In this document: in pieces, positions 33,174 to 42,736 of the stretch | How the letters are laid out: every line of letters begins with the position of its first letter | Numbering within the stretch: position 1 is the first letter of the stretch | Assembly (NCBI GenBank): GCA_002362105.1 | Contig: DETD01000016.1 | Location: 6,999 to 70,998, forward strand | From: Bacteroidales bacterium UBA3297 | Lineage (GTDB): Bacteria > Bacteroidota > Bacteroidia > Bacteroidales > Paludibacteraceae | Direction: 5' to 3' | Length of the DNA: 64,000 nt | Position numbers and translations under genes: made by a program | The notes under the pieces: generated by a model | Database searches by the model: none | Told to the model about the DNA's origin: nothing | Seen by the model: the letters and a program-made list of their open reading frames with translations, nothing else

Positions 33174-33467
33174 TTAACAAATTTGCTTACCATTGTCGTC
33201 GTGTGGAGTGGCTGGTTTCCGGGTTCTTTGAATAACAGCTCCAATATGGTTCATCACATGTTCCCATCCTTTTTCGCCTTGGTGGGGAAGGTTGCAGTAG
33301 GTGCAGTCTTTCACACCGTTGGCCGTATACCTGAAGTTGCCGCCACATTGGTCGCCCAGGGCGTAAAGCGGGCAGAAGCAGAACATGCAGTTGAAGTCCG
33401 TTCCCTCTGTCTCTGCGTGGCAGGGGAAGTAGGGGCACTCTTTATTGGTGAAACACTTGTGACTCAT
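33174..33467 (-). CDS. Cysteine-rich small domain protein (PF04071-like)
   Basis: 97 residues with about ten cysteines in a compact pattern: CFTNKECPYFPCH, FNCMFCFCPLYALGDQCGG, KDCTYCNLPH, then a GWEHVMNHI helix. This is the pattern of the cysteine-rich small domain family, probably a metal-binding protein and often found near cobalamin genes in other organisms. No cobalamin genes are present here. It precedes the dipeptidyl peptidase gene by six bases, so the two are probably co-transcribed for an unknown reason. Confidence 0.8.
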   Translation of the reverse strand: MSHKCFTNKECPYFPCHAETEGTDFNCMFCFCPLYALGDQCGGNFRYTANGVKDCTYCNLPHQGEKGWEHVMNHIGAVIQRTRKPATPHDDNGKQIC

Positions 33468-33555
33468 TCGCTTTGTTGGTTAGTATGCTAAGGTAGCCAA
33501 CCTCTGCTTGTGCGTTTTTGCTAAAATCCAAGGCAGAGTTTTTTTTCGCACCTGT

Positions 33556-36030
33556 TTATTCGCCGCCGAAGTCGTTGTATTCTTCCACATCGTCGCCTTC
33601 GTTGTTGTTACCACCTCTCTTCTTATTGCCGATGGTGCCAAAGTTGTAGCTGATGTTCAAGAAGATGGTCGTGCCCATAAAGCGGAACTTGTTGTCTTGG
33701 TAGAAGTCGTCGCCATAGTTGGTTGAGTGGAACTGGAAGGTGTTGAACAGGTCGCGCACACTGAGCGATGCGGTAAGTTTGCGCTGCATGAACGAGCGTT
33801 TCAGACCTGCGTTCATGGTGAACATGTGGTGGCGTCTGCCCTGTATGGTGGCTCTTGGCGAGTTGTAGTTGGCGGTAATTTGTCCGCTCAATTTCCATGG
33901 CAGCTGCATATCGGCACTCATTTTCCCTGTCCAACTGAAGCTGGACTCGCCATCTAGTTTTTCCTTACTGTTGTCTATTACAACCGAGGCTCCATTCAGG
34001 CTGTAGTAATACAGGTTGATGTTGCTGGTGAGTGTCAGAAAGCCTATGTGGTTTTTGGCAATCAACTCAAGACCCTCTTCCTGGCACTTGCCCGTGTTGA
34101 AGAACGACGAGTTCGATATTTGGGCGTCGTCGAGCCAGGTAAAGCGGCTGATGACGTCTTTGGTGTATTTGTAGTAGACCGAAGCGGTGTAGAGGTCGCC
34201 CTCTACGTTACGCACGTAGTTCAACTCGAAGGCGTGGGTCTTTTCAGGTACCAGGTCCGGATTACCGTAGCTCAGGTTCTTTGAATCGCTGATGTTTCTG
34301 TACGGATTGATCAGGCGCATGCGCGGACGGGTCAGACGGCTGGTATAGTTGAACTGCAGCTCGTCTTTTTCTGAAAGGGTATAGCTTAAGAAAGCTGAAG
34401 GGAACGGGTCGAAGTAGCTTTTCGAGTTCTTGTCTCCGTTCAGGTGCTCTTCCCAGTTCATGTCGGTCAATTCTCCGCGAATACCTACGTTGTATTTGAA
34501 ACGTTTGTTAATCGCACTGCTGAATGTCATGTAGGCCGCATAGATGTTCTGGTTCATCTCGAAGTCGTTATCCCTGTTTTTCGGTTGGCTGTTGTCATCT
34601 AGCGCCGAGTTGTCCATCCCTGTCAGCCTCATGCCCTTGTTTTTGAACTGCATATTGTCGGTTTCAAGGGTGTTAGAGGTAACGTCGGCCTTGGCACCTA
34701 CTTCCAGTTTGCTGGTTTTCCCCATAGGCAGGGTATAGTCTGCCTGTCCGCTAAACTGGTTGAAGTGCGTGTCGCTGTTTTCAAACTTGTAGGTACGCGC
34801 GCTGTCGATAGAGTTGCCGAACTGGTCGAGGAGGTTTGTACTGTAGCCTTTCTCGTTGTTGTTGCTGCTGGTATTGAAGGTGGCCGCAATACGCAGTTTC
34901 TCGCCTTCGCGTGCAAACGAGTGGTTATAGTCTAATCCGGTATTGAACATGGTTCTTTTGCCGTCGACGGTGTTGTAGTCCCATTCGGTGCCATAGTCGA
35001 CGTCAGTCTCCGACTTGTTGTCGCGTTGTGCGAGCGAAGCCATTCCGGTCCACGAAACCGAATTGTTGTCGTTGATGCGGTAAGTGGCGCCCAGATTCAG
35101 GAATTCGCTATTGCGTTTGCGTTTGTTTTCGGTTTCAGAGTCAGAAAAGTAGGTGCCGTCTGCCGTGTAGCGTTCAAGATAGCGGTGCGAGGTGCCGTTG
35201 TTGCAACGGCCCTGCCAACCGGCAGCCGCATTCAGCATCCATTTCTGGGTGTTATAGGTGATAGATGCGCCAAGCGAGCCCGATGGTTTGCCGTCTATAG
35301 GCACGTTCAGGCCTCCGTTTACCGATCCGTAGTAGCCTTGGCGGAAGTCTTCCTTCAAAACAATATTGATAATACCTGCGCTGCCTTCGGCGTTGTATTT
35401 CGAGGAAGGATTGGTAATCACTTCCACTTTCTCGATGCTGTTGGCCGGTAGCTGTTCAAGTATTTCGGCGGCGTTGCCGTCGTTCATACCGGCAGGTTTG
35501 CCGTTGATATAGATTTCTACGCCCTCGTTGTTGCGGAGCGATACGTTTCCTTCAACGTCGACATCGACCGACGGTATTTCGCGTAGAAGGTCGCTGATAG
35601 ACACACCTTCAACCACAGCTCCTGCATTCACCAAAAATGTCTTTTTATCGGCATCGACGTGTAGCGCCGTGCGTTGGCCAACCACCTCAACTCCTTGTAT
35701 AAGCTCGCCATCGTCCTTCATGTTCACCTTCATGGCCTTAATGTCGGGTTTGGCCTTGGTTAGAGATACGTTTATCTTCTTGGTTTTGAAGCCTATGTAT
35801 TCTACTTTCACCATATAGTGCCCGTTCGGGAGGTCGTTGAAAACAAACTTTCCGTCGTCGGTGGTCATGTCGGTGCGGAATACGCTGGTGGTGTCGCTCT
35901 GTTTGTAGAGGATGACATCGGCGTCTGGCAAGACACCCGATTCGTCACTGACGATACCTTGGATAGAGCCGGCAAGTAGTGCTACTGGTATTTCGACTAA
36001 CAAGATGGTGGTTAAGATGGCCTTTTTCAT
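33556..36030 (-). CDS. TonB-dependent-receptor-like outer membrane beta-barrel protein
   Basis: 824 residues with a signal peptide ending near LLAGS. Order: carboxypeptidase-regulatory-like domain (about 23-110: IQGIVSDESGVLPDADVILY), plug domain (about 125-215: GVSISDLLREIPSVDVDVEG, IYINGKPAGM, EVITNPSSKYNAEGSAGIIN) and a large OMP_b-brl_3-type barrel to the C-terminus. The family imports ligands or works in envelope functions that are mostly unassigned. The C-terminal tail is acidic (NNNEGDDVEEYNDFGGE). No SusD partner lies beside it, so it is not a classical glycan import pair. Confidence 0.92.
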   Translation of the reverse strand: MKKAILTTILLVEIPVALLAGSIQGIVSDESGVLPDADVILYKQSDTTSVFRTDMTTDDGKFVFNDLPNGHYMVKVEYIGFKTKKINVSLTKAKPDIKAMKVNMKDDGELIQGVEVVGQRTALHVDADKKTFLVNAGAVVEGVSISDLLREIPSVDVDVEGNVSLRNNEGVEIYINGKPAGMNDGNAAEILEQLPANSIEKVEVITNPSSKYNAEGSAGIINIVLKEDFRQGYYGSVNGGLNVPIDGKPSGSLGASITYNTQKWMLNAAAGWQGRCNNGTSHRYLERYTADGTYFSDSETENKRKRNSEFLNLGATYRINDNNSVSWTGMASLAQRDNKSETDVDYGTEWDYNTVDGKRTMFNTGLDYNHSFAREGEKLRIAATFNTSSNNNEKGYSTNLLDQFGNSIDSARTYKFENSDTHFNQFSGQADYTLPMGKTSKLEVGAKADVTSNTLETDNMQFKNKGMRLTGMDNSALDDNSQPKNRDNDFEMNQNIYAAYMTFSSAINKRFKYNVGIRGELTDMNWEEHLNGDKNSKSYFDPFPSAFLSYTLSEKDELQFNYTSRLTRPRMRLINPYRNISDSKNLSYGNPDLVPEKTHAFELNYVRNVEGDLYTASVYYKYTKDVISRFTWLDDAQISNSSFFNTGKCQEEGLELIAKNHIGFLTLTSNINLYYYSLNGASVVIDNSKEKLDGESSFSWTGKMSADMQLPWKLSGQITANYNSPRATIQGRRHHMFTMNAGLKRSFMQRKLTASLSVRDLFNTFQFHSTNYGDDFYQDNKFRFMGTTIFLNISYNFGTIGNKKRGGNNNEGDDVEEYNDFGGE

Positions 36031-36069
36031 ATTCGATGTTTTTAGAGTGTGTTTTTATTGTGTAAGCAT

Positions 36070-36110
36070 AACGCCACTACGTTGCCTGGTGCTGTGCGCG
36101 TAGTGGCGTT
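36070..36110. terminator. Hairpin between ftsH and the TonB-type gene
   Basis: 12-bp stem (36070-36081 with 36099-36110), 17-base loop. It is positioned to end ftsH transcription on the minus strand, although the T tract on that side is poor. Confidence 0.55.
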
Positions 36111-36154
36111 TTGGTATGAATTGTTTTGTACAATTGTAGTTCTGCTAAATGCGA

Positions 36155-38224
36155 TTAGACATCCTGATTGCTTTTATCCAGGTCTTCGCTGTTACCGTTC
36201 AGACCTTCGTCTTTAGCCTCAATGGATGGAATTTCGTCTGGAACTGCTTCAGAATCACTATCGGAAGGATTATTCTTTTTCTCCGACTCCTCTTTTTCTG
36301 CAATCAGTTCGTCGGCACGGCTCTGCCATTTGCGTTTGCCGAAAATCTCCTCCAGGTTTTCTGCGAAGATGACCTCTTTTTCGAAGAGCAGGTTGGCCAG
36401 TTTTTCGTGGCCTTCCTTGTTTTCGGCAAGTAGTTGCAGCGCGCGCTGGTATTGCTCGTTAATGATGCGTTTCACTTCGGCGTCAATAATCTCAGCGGTT
36501 TGGTCGCCGTATGGTTTGCTGAAGCCGTAGTCGTAGGCACCGGTCGAATCGTAGTAGCTGACGTTGCGTAACTTGTCGCTGAAACCGTAATAGGCAACCA
36601 TCGAGTAAGCCATCTTGAAGGCGCGCTCCAAATCGTTCAACGCTCCGGTTGATACTTTGTGGAATACGAACTCCTCGGCGGCACGGCCACCCAGCAGCGA
36701 GCACATCTCGTCGAGCATCTGTTCCGAGGTGGTCAACTGTCGCTCTTCTGGCAGGTACCAGGCGGCACCCAGTGCCTTGCCTCGTGGAACGATGGTGACT
36801 TTTACCAGCGGATTGGCATATTGTAGCATCCAACTAATGGTAGCGTGTCCGGCCTCGTGTACGGCAATGCTTCGCTTTTCCTCTTTGGTTGTAATTTTGT
36901 TCTTCTTTTCCAAGCCGCCAATAATTCGGTCAACGGCATCGAGGAAGTCTTGTTTCTCAACGTTCTTCTTGCCACGGCGTGCGGCAATCAGAGCGGCCTC
37001 GTTGCAGACGTTATGGATATCGGCACCCGAGAAACCTGGGGTTTGACGTGCCAAGAAGTCGATATCGAGGTTCTCGTCGAGTTTGAGCGGACGAAGGTGT
37101 ACCTGGAAGATTTCCTTGCGGTCGTGTACGTCTGGAAGGTCAACGCTAATCTGTCGGTCGAAGCGGCCTGCGCGGAGCAGGGCCTTGTCAAGGATGTCGA
37201 CACGGTTGGTTGCCGCCATAACGATGACGCCGCTGTTCGATGCAAAACCGTCCATCTCGGTCAAAAGTTGGTTCAGTGTGTTTTCGCGCTCGTCGTTGCT
37301 ACCCATGTTCGGGTTGCGGCCACGTGCGCGGCCCACAGCGTCAATCTCGTCGATGAAGACGATGCATGGTGCTTTCTCTTTTGCTTTCTGGAACAGGTCG
37401 CGGACGCGTGATGCACCCACACCCACAAACATTTCTACGAAATCGGAACCTGCCATCGAAAAGAATGGCACATTTGCCTCACCGGCAACTGCCTTCGCAA
37501 GCAGGGTCTTACCTGTTCCCGGAGGGCCTACCAAGAGGGCGCCCTTTGGAATTTTTGCACCCAGCTCGGTGTATTTCTTAGGGTCTTTCAGGAAAGAGAC
37601 TATTTCGGTCACCTCTTCTTTTGCCTCGCTCAGTCCGGCAACGTCTTTGAATGTGACTTTAGAGGCAGAGTTCTTGTCGAACATCTTGGCCTGGCTCTTG
37701 CCCACGCTGAAGATGCCACCACCTCCGCCGCCACCGCTGCCCATGCGGCGCATCATAAAGATCCAAAGGATAATAATCAGCAAAATAGGACCGAATGCCC
37801 AAATGAAGTTGCCCAAATAGTCGTGGTCTTCCTCAAATTTGGTGCTGATGTTTACCTTCTCGTTATCGGCCTTGTCTTTGTTCAATTCGTCCTGCCATCT
37901 GGCCAAGTCTTCTGTGAACTTGTCGGCAGAAGGCAGCTTAACGGTCATGTACGGGCTGTTCTTGAATGCAGACGAGTCCGCTCCAAAAGCAACACCGAGT
38001 TTGTTCGCCTTGATGCGTAGTTCGGCGGTTCGCTTGTTGGTGGTAACGGTAATTTCTTCTACCGCATTCTTCTTAATCAGAGTCGATATTTCATTGTAGC
38101 CAATTTCTTTCGCGGCAGGCGAACCGTCAACAAAGTTGAGTACTACCAAAATGATAGCAATCAATGCGAAAACCCAGTTCAGGCTGAAGCTGAATTTTGG
38201 TATTTTGTTATTGTTTTCTCCCAT
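36155..38224 (-). CDS. ftsH: ATP-dependent zinc metalloprotease FtsH
   Basis: Membrane-anchored hexameric AAA+ protease that degrades misfolded membrane proteins and short-lived regulators. 689 residues: two membrane segments (about 13-32 and 138-160) flanking a periplasmic domain, Walker A GPPGTGKT at 233-240, Walker B CIVFIDEIDAVGR, second region of homology with arginine finger (RAGRFDRQ), zinc motif HEAGH from His456, and the third zinc-ligand region LNDLERAFKMA. The C-terminus is an acidic, serine-rich tail. Last gene of argH-rsfS-ftsH; rsfS-ftsH is a common arrangement in Bacteroidota. Confidence 0.97.
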   Translation of the reverse strand: MGENNNKIPKFSFSLNWVFALIAIILVVLNFVDGSPAAKEIGYNEISTLIKKNAVEEITVTTNKRTAELRIKANKLGVAFGADSSAFKNSPYMTVKLPSADKFTEDLARWQDELNKDKADNEKVNISTKFEEDHDYLGNFIWAFGPILLIIILWIFMMRRMGSGGGGGGGIFSVGKSQAKMFDKNSASKVTFKDVAGLSEAKEEVTEIVSFLKDPKKYTELGAKIPKGALLVGPPGTGKTLLAKAVAGEANVPFFSMAGSDFVEMFVGVGASRVRDLFQKAKEKAPCIVFIDEIDAVGRARGRNPNMGSNDERENTLNQLLTEMDGFASNSGVIVMAATNRVDILDKALLRAGRFDRQISVDLPDVHDRKEIFQVHLRPLKLDENLDIDFLARQTPGFSGADIHNVCNEAALIAARRGKKNVEKQDFLDAVDRIIGGLEKKNKITTKEEKRSIAVHEAGHATISWMLQYANPLVKVTIVPRGKALGAAWYLPEERQLTTSEQMLDEMCSLLGGRAAEEFVFHKVSTGALNDLERAFKMAYSMVAYYGFSDKLRNVSYYDSTGAYDYGFSKPYGDQTAEIIDAEVKRIINEQYQRALQLLAENKEGHEKLANLLFEKEVIFAENLEEIFGKRKWQSRADELIAEKEESEKKNNPSDSDSEAVPDEIPSIEAKDEGLNGNSEDLDKSNQDV

Positions 38225-38249
38225 AAAAAGTGGTTATGTTAGACTTTAA

Positions 38250-38618
38250 TTAGTCAACGTCCGGTATTTCGTTGAGTGACGCATCTTCCCATAACGTTTC
38301 GAGTTGGTAGAATGCGCGGGCTTCTGGTTGGAATACGTGTACAATAATGTTTCCGTAGTCCATTGCTACCCATTCCGCATTTATCATACCGTCGACGGCG
38401 AAAGGTTTAACGCGTAGCTCTTCGCGAACGTGGTCCTTGATGTTTTCGGCAATTGAGTTGACCTGGGTGTTCGATTCGCCTTCGCAGATGACGAAGTAGC
38501 CACAGGTGTAGTTCTCGAGTTGGGTCATATCAACGATGACTATCTTTTTGCCTTTAACGTCTTGAATGCCTTCAACTATCTTTTCAATAATTTTTTTGTC
38601 TTCTACTGTATTACTCAT
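38250..38618 (-). CDS. rsfS: Ribosomal silencing factor RsfS
   Basis: Binds uL14 on the large ribosomal subunit and blocks subunit joining under nutrient limitation. 122 residues with the family core KIVIVDMTQLENYTCGYFVI, a GESNTQVNSIAENI helix, EGxxxAEW-type segment (VDGMINAEWVAMDYGNIIVH) and the closing Tyr/Leu-rich region (FYQLETLWEDA). 25 bases ahead of ftsH and 19 after argH. Confidence 0.94.
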   Translation of the reverse strand: MSNTVEDKKIIEKIVEGIQDVKGKKIVIVDMTQLENYTCGYFVICEGESNTQVNSIAENIKDHVREELRVKPFAVDGMINAEWVAMDYGNIIVHVFQPEARAFYQLETLWEDASLNEIPDVD

Positions 38619-38637
38619 ATAAATTTTTGTGTCGTTT

Positions 38638-39975
38638 TTATTTAATAAGTTTTTCTACGGCCTGTTCTACCTTTTCAAAGTGGAATTCGCCGATGGTCTT
38701 GTCCATAAGAGCCTGAATGCGGTCGTTGCAAAGGTTGCCTATGCTGCCCTCGTGGGTATGTTTGATGTCCTTATTCGGAGTGAAGCGTCCGTTTTCACAG
38801 TCGAGACCCACTTTCTTATAGGCGTCGCGGAAAGGCATACCCTCTGTTGCAAGACGGTTCACCTCTTCCACACTGAAGATGAAGTCATATTTAGGGTCGT
38901 CGAGGATGTGCTCGTTAATCTTAACCTTGTCCATAATGTAGGTGGCCATTTTTAGGCAGTCCTTCAACTGGTCGATTGCAGGAATGAAGATTTCTTTAAT
39001 CTGCTGCAGGTCGCGGAAGTAACCTACTGGCAGGTTGCTCATAATCATCATTATCTGCTGCGGAATGGTCTGGATTTGGTTGCATTTCGCACGGGTCAGC
39101 TCAAACACGTCAGGATTCTTCTTGTGTGGCATAATGCTGGAACCTGTGGTGCAGTCGTCTGGCAACTTCATGAATGCGAAGTTCTGGCAGGTGAACATAC
39201 ACGAGTCGAATGCGAGTTTCCCGATGGTGGCGGCAATGCCGGCCATTGCCATAGCAACCGTCTTTTCCATCTTTCCACGGCCCATTTGTGCGTAAACCAC
39301 ATTATAGTCCATACTGTTGAAGCCGAGAAGGTCGGTCGTCATCTGTCGGTTGAGTGGGAACGACGAGCCGTATCCGGCCGCTGAACCCAGCGGATTTCGG
39401 TTGGTGATGTTGTAGGCTGCCAACAGCAGCTCCATATCGTCGACCAGACTTTCGGCGTAGGCGCCGAACCATAGTCCGAAAGAAGATGGCATGGCTATCT
39501 GCAAATGGGTGTAGCCAGGCATCAGCACGTTTTTATATTTTTCGCTCTGTGCAATCAGCACGTCGAACAATTGGCGGCAGAGGTGGACCAATTCCTTAAT
39601 TTCGGCACGGGTATACAGCTTCATGTCGAGAAGTACCTGGTCGTTTCGGCTGCGGCCGCTGTGTATCTTCTTGCCGAGGTCGCCAAGTTTGCGGGTGAGC
39701 ATCAGTTCCACCTGCGAGTGGACGTCTTCAACACCGTCTTCAATTACAAACTCGCCCTTTTCGGCTATTTCGTAAATGCCTTTCAGCTCTTTCAACAAAA
39801 CAGGAAGTTCGTCTTTACCAATCAATCCGATGCTTTCGAGCATGGTGATGTGTGCCATTGAACCCAGCACGTCGTGCTTGGCCAGATATAAGTCGAGCTC
39901 GCGGTCGCGGCCTACTGTAAAGCGGACGATATCTTCGTTAGTGGTTTTACCTTTGTCCCACAAATGTTCTGCCAT
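38638..39975 (-). CDS. argH: Argininosuccinate lyase
   Basis: Last step of arginine synthesis: argininosuccinate to arginine and fumarate. 445 residues. Family motifs: HSGRSRNDQVLLDMKLYTR, TAHLQ-type segment MPGYTHLQIAMPSSFG, and the fumarase/aspartase superfamily signature GSSIMPHKKNPD with the catalytic serine loop. Downstream genes rsfS and ftsH follow closely; no other arginine genes are in this window. Confidence 0.97.
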   Translation of the reverse strand: MAEHLWDKGKTTNEDIVRFTVGRDRELDLYLAKHDVLGSMAHITMLESIGLIGKDELPVLLKELKGIYEIAEKGEFVIEDGVEDVHSQVELMLTRKLGDLGKKIHSGRSRNDQVLLDMKLYTRAEIKELVHLCRQLFDVLIAQSEKYKNVLMPGYTHLQIAMPSSFGLWFGAYAESLVDDMELLLAAYNITNRNPLGSAAGYGSSFPLNRQMTTDLLGFNSMDYNVVYAQMGRGKMEKTVAMAMAGIAATIGKLAFDSCMFTCQNFAFMKLPDDCTTGSSIMPHKKNPDVFELTRAKCNQIQTIPQQIMMIMSNLPVGYFRDLQQIKEIFIPAIDQLKDCLKMATYIMDKVKINEHILDDPKYDFIFSVEEVNRLATEGMPFRDAYKKVGLDCENGRFTPNKDIKHTHEGSIGNLCNDRIQALMDKTIGEFHFEKVEQAVEKLIK

Positions 39976-40010
39976 ATTTCTCTATTTTCGTTTAATCGTG
40001 TACTAAATTA

Positions 40011-40018
40011 CAAATGTA
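40011..40018 (-). promoter_or_regulatory. -7 element of argH
   Basis: TACATTTG on the minus strand, 36 bases before the argH start; no -33 match. Confidence 0.4.
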
Positions 40019-40030
40019 TGAAAACTTTGT

Positions 40031-40552
40031 TTACATATTGTCGGTAATGATGAAAAACGCCATGTCGGCCGCCACAATTAGGGCGTAGACGGCTATACCG
40101 GTAAGTATGGGAACGAAGTCTTGGAATTTTTTCCGCTTTATGGTGTAAAACGTCATAAAGGCGGCACCCAGTGCCGCTAGTCCGGCGTTGATGCCAAGAA
40201 GGGAGTTTCGCATCCAGCTTTCTCCTAGCAGACGCTGTAGGCGGATGGCCAGAATTATGGCTGCCGTAATAAGCAGTGCCGCAAAGACAAGGTTGGCTAT
40301 TTTTCTGATTTTGTTTTTTTCTGGTGAATAGAGTTTCTGCATCCGTTCGTGGCGTTGCTGTTCTTCCAACTCTTCCGACGATATGCAGATTTCTTTCAAG
40401 TATACTTGGAAGTTCTTCCCCAGGTTCTCTTTCTGTTTGCGCCAGTCTTGGTAGTTGTTTTCCAGCTTGTTCTTGCAGTTAGGACAAAGCATCAGAAACT
40501 CGGTCTTAACCTCCACCAGACTGTTGCATTTTGCGCATTTAATCAGATACAT
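40031..40552 (-). CDS. Zinc-ribbon membrane protein of unknown function
   Basis: 173 residues. N-terminal zinc ribbon KCAKCNSLVEV ... LCPNCKNKL (two CxxC pairs, residues 6-27), a charged helical middle, and three hydrophobic segments (about 85-105, 118-138, 147-168). The family is not recognised. It follows the nucleoside-recognition gene by 33 bases and is probably co-transcribed with it. Confidence 0.8.
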   Translation of the reverse strand: MYLIKCAKCNSLVEVKTEFLMLCPNCKNKLENNYQDWRKQKENLGKNFQVYLKEICISSEELEEQQRHERMQKLYSPEKNKIRKIANLVFAALLITAAIILAIRLQRLLGESWMRNSLLGINAGLAALGAAFMTFYTIKRKKFQDFVPILTGIAVYALIVAADMAFFIITDNM

Positions 40553-40585
40553 GGGCGTTTTCTATGTTTTTTCTAAATAACAAAG

Positions 40586-41818
40586 TTAATAAAAAAATGC
40601 ATACGCAATGAAAATTGCGGCAATGGCTCCGCCTATGTCGGCCACTAATCCTGCGGTTACGGCGTAGCGGGTTTTCTTGATGCCCACCGAACCGAAGTAG
40701 AGCGCTATAATGTAGAATGTGGTGTCGGCTGCGCCTTGGAACAGGCAGCTCAAACGGCCGGCAAACGAGTCTACACCGTAGGCGTTCATGGTTTCAACCA
40801 TCATGGCTTTCGCTCCGCTGCCGCTCAGGGGTTTCATTATGGCGGTCGGTAGCGCGTTTACAAAATCGGTGTTCCCTATCCAACTGAAACAATATCTGAT
40901 AAGGCTGAGAATGAAGTCGAGGGCTCCTGAGTCTCGCATCACGCCAATGGCGACCAACATACCTACCAGGTAGGGTGTTACTTTTACCGATGTGGTGAAG
41001 CCGTCTTTGGCTCCGTCGATAAAGGCTTCGTACACGTTGACCCGTTTGTAGGCGGCTACCCCGATGAAGGTGATGATGATGCCGAACAACAGGCAGTTGC
41101 TGACAAGTTTCGAGGCAAATACCATGTTTTTCTGGTCCATGCTTGTAAACAGGTACAGCAATACACCTAATAAAATGAAACTACCTAAAAGTGTGCCGAT
41201 TACAGTGCCGTTCAATAGGTTGAGTCGTTGCTTTATTCCGACAAACAAGATAGCTATAAGTGTTGATGCGAAGGTCGATAAAATTAGCGGTATGAACACG
41301 TCGGTTGGGTCGGTGGCGCCTAGCACGAAGCGCTGGGTCATGATTGCTACCGGTATAATGGTCAACCCCGATGTGTTAAGGGCAAGAAACATTATCTGCG
41401 CATTGCTGGCGGTGTCTTTGTTGGGGTTCAGCTCTTGCAGGCTGTTCATGGCCTTCAAGCCGAGGGGGGTGGCGGCATTGTCTAGCCCGAGCATGTTGGC
41501 AGAAAAGTTCATCACCAGTTCTCCGTTTACCGGATGGTCTTTCGGAATTTCGGGAAAGAGCTTTGAGAAGAATGGGCCGATGATGCGCGACAGAATGTTG
41601 ATGGCGCCTGCTTTCTGCCCGATATTCATTATGCCGAGCCATAGCGTCATGGTTCCACAAAGGGGTAGCGCAATGTCCATGACAGACATCTTTGCCATGG
41701 TGAATGTTCCGTTAATGATGCGCTCGTACACTGTCCAATCGTTGAATACAATGCTCTGTAACAGTGCACCTATGAGAGCGATAAGAAAAAAACCAACCCA
41801 AATATAGTTGAGTGCCAT
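40586..41818 (-). CDS. Nucleoside-recognition domain membrane protein, SpmA-SpmB fusion type
   Basis: 410 residues, about ten membrane segments. The first half matches SpmA (MNFSANMLGLDNAATPLGLK), the second half matches SpmB (TPYLVGMLVAIGVMRDSGAL; GSGAKAMMVETM). In Bacillus the separate proteins act in spore core dehydration; in non-sporulating Bacteroidota the fused form is common and its substrate is unknown. The promoter region at 41839 diverges from the BI-1 gene. Confidence 0.9.
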   Translation of the reverse strand: MALNYIWVGFFLIALIGALLQSIVFNDWTVYERIINGTFTMAKMSVMDIALPLCGTMTLWLGIMNIGQKAGAINILSRIIGPFFSKLFPEIPKDHPVNGELVMNFSANMLGLDNAATPLGLKAMNSLQELNPNKDTASNAQIMFLALNTSGLTIIPVAIMTQRFVLGATDPTDVFIPLILSTFASTLIAILFVGIKQRLNLLNGTVIGTLLGSFILLGVLLYLFTSMDQKNMVFASKLVSNCLLFGIIITFIGVAAYKRVNVYEAFIDGAKDGFTTSVKVTPYLVGMLVAIGVMRDSGALDFILSLIRYCFSWIGNTDFVNALPTAIMKPLSGSGAKAMMVETMNAYGVDSFAGRLSCLFQGAADTTFYIIALYFGSVGIKKTRYAVTAGLVADIGGAIAAIFIAYAFFY

Positions 41819-41838
41819 TTTAATATTTTTTTACAATG

Positions 41839-41846
41839 CAAAGTTA
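41839..41846 (-). promoter_or_regulatory. -7 element of the SpmAB-like gene
   Basis: TAACTTTG on the minus strand, 20 bases before the start. It lies in a 17-base stretch identical to the one at the candidate small-RNA promoter (29921-29937). Confidence 0.5.
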
Positions 41847-41903
41847 GTAATAATTAAAAAATAGAACGATATTTGTACATTTAGTAAAAATAAATTTTAA
41901 ATT

Positions 41904-42671
41904 ATGGATAATAAGAACGAAGGAAATTTTTGGAACCCTGACAACAACATGGTAGAGAGTGAAGATGTGAAGTCACTCGAAGGTAATACTTATACCGACC
42001 CTATTCTTGCTAATAAGATTATTTCTACCTATTTCAGTAAAGTATATGGCTGGATGGCTTTCGCTCTCCTACTTTCTGGTCTGGCTGCATGGCTTACCGG
42101 CCACAATGTGGCAATTCAGCAGGCTTTATTCACTGGTTATACGCCAATGGTTTTGTTCGGTGTAGAACTTGTGTTGGTATTTGGTATAGGTGCTGCAATC
42201 AACAAGTTGTCGGCAAGTATGTGCACCTTGTTGTTCGTCATTTATTCTGTGGTGAACGGTTTGACGCTGGGTGTTATCTTCTTGGTTTATACTGAGGCTT
42301 CTATTATGTCGACGTTCTTGGTGACCGCTATCACCTTTGGTGTGATGAGTGTATACGGATTTACCACTAAGTCCGATTTGTCAAGTTGGGGTAAGATCCT
42401 CTTTTTCGCCCTCATTGGTCTGATTGTTGCCTCTTTGGTGAACTTCTTGCTGAAGAGCTCTATGTTCCAGTTTATTATAAGCGGAATTGGCGTGCTGGTA
42501 TTTGTAGGCCTTACTGCTTATGACACTCAGAAGTTGAAAGCTTTGGCTTTCTCTGCTAACGATGAGGAATCGTTGACAAAGTTGGCTGTTTATGGTGCTC
42601 TCGATCTGTACCTCGACTTTATCAACCTCTTCCTTTATCTGTTGCGAATCTTTGGCAGTCGTCGCGACTAA
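41904..42671 (+). CDS. Bax inhibitor-1 / YccA family membrane protein
   Basis: 255 residues: a polar N-terminus of about 45 residues, then seven hydrophobic segments typical of the BI-1 (TMBIM) family, with the conserved YDTQKLK motif before the last segment and DLYLDFINLFLYLLRIFG at the end. Family members behave as pH-sensitive calcium leak channels or interact with FtsH; a link to the ftsH operon nearby is only suggestive. Confidence 0.92.
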   Translation: MDNKNEGNFWNPDNNMVESEDVKSLEGNTYTDPILANKIISTYFSKVYGWMAFALLLSGLAAWLTGHNVAIQQALFTGYTPMVLFGVELVLVFGIGAAINKLSASMCTLLFVIYSVVNGLTLGVIFLVYTEASIMSTFLVTAITFGVMSVYGFTTKSDLSSWGKILFFALIGLIVASLVNFLLKSSMFQFIISGIGVLVFVGLTAYDTQKLKALAFSANDEESLTKLAVYGALDLYLDFINLFLYLLRIFGSRRD

Positions 42672-42736
42672 AAGAGTATACACCGAAAGGTTGGTCAATT
42701 TACCCATAACGTGAGCTATAGATAAATTTTATCAGA

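Noticed and set aside
33556..36030. SusC of a glycan-use locus
   Set aside because: The barrel is of the OMP_b-brl_3 type, there is no SusD next to it, and the neighbours are not glycan genes.
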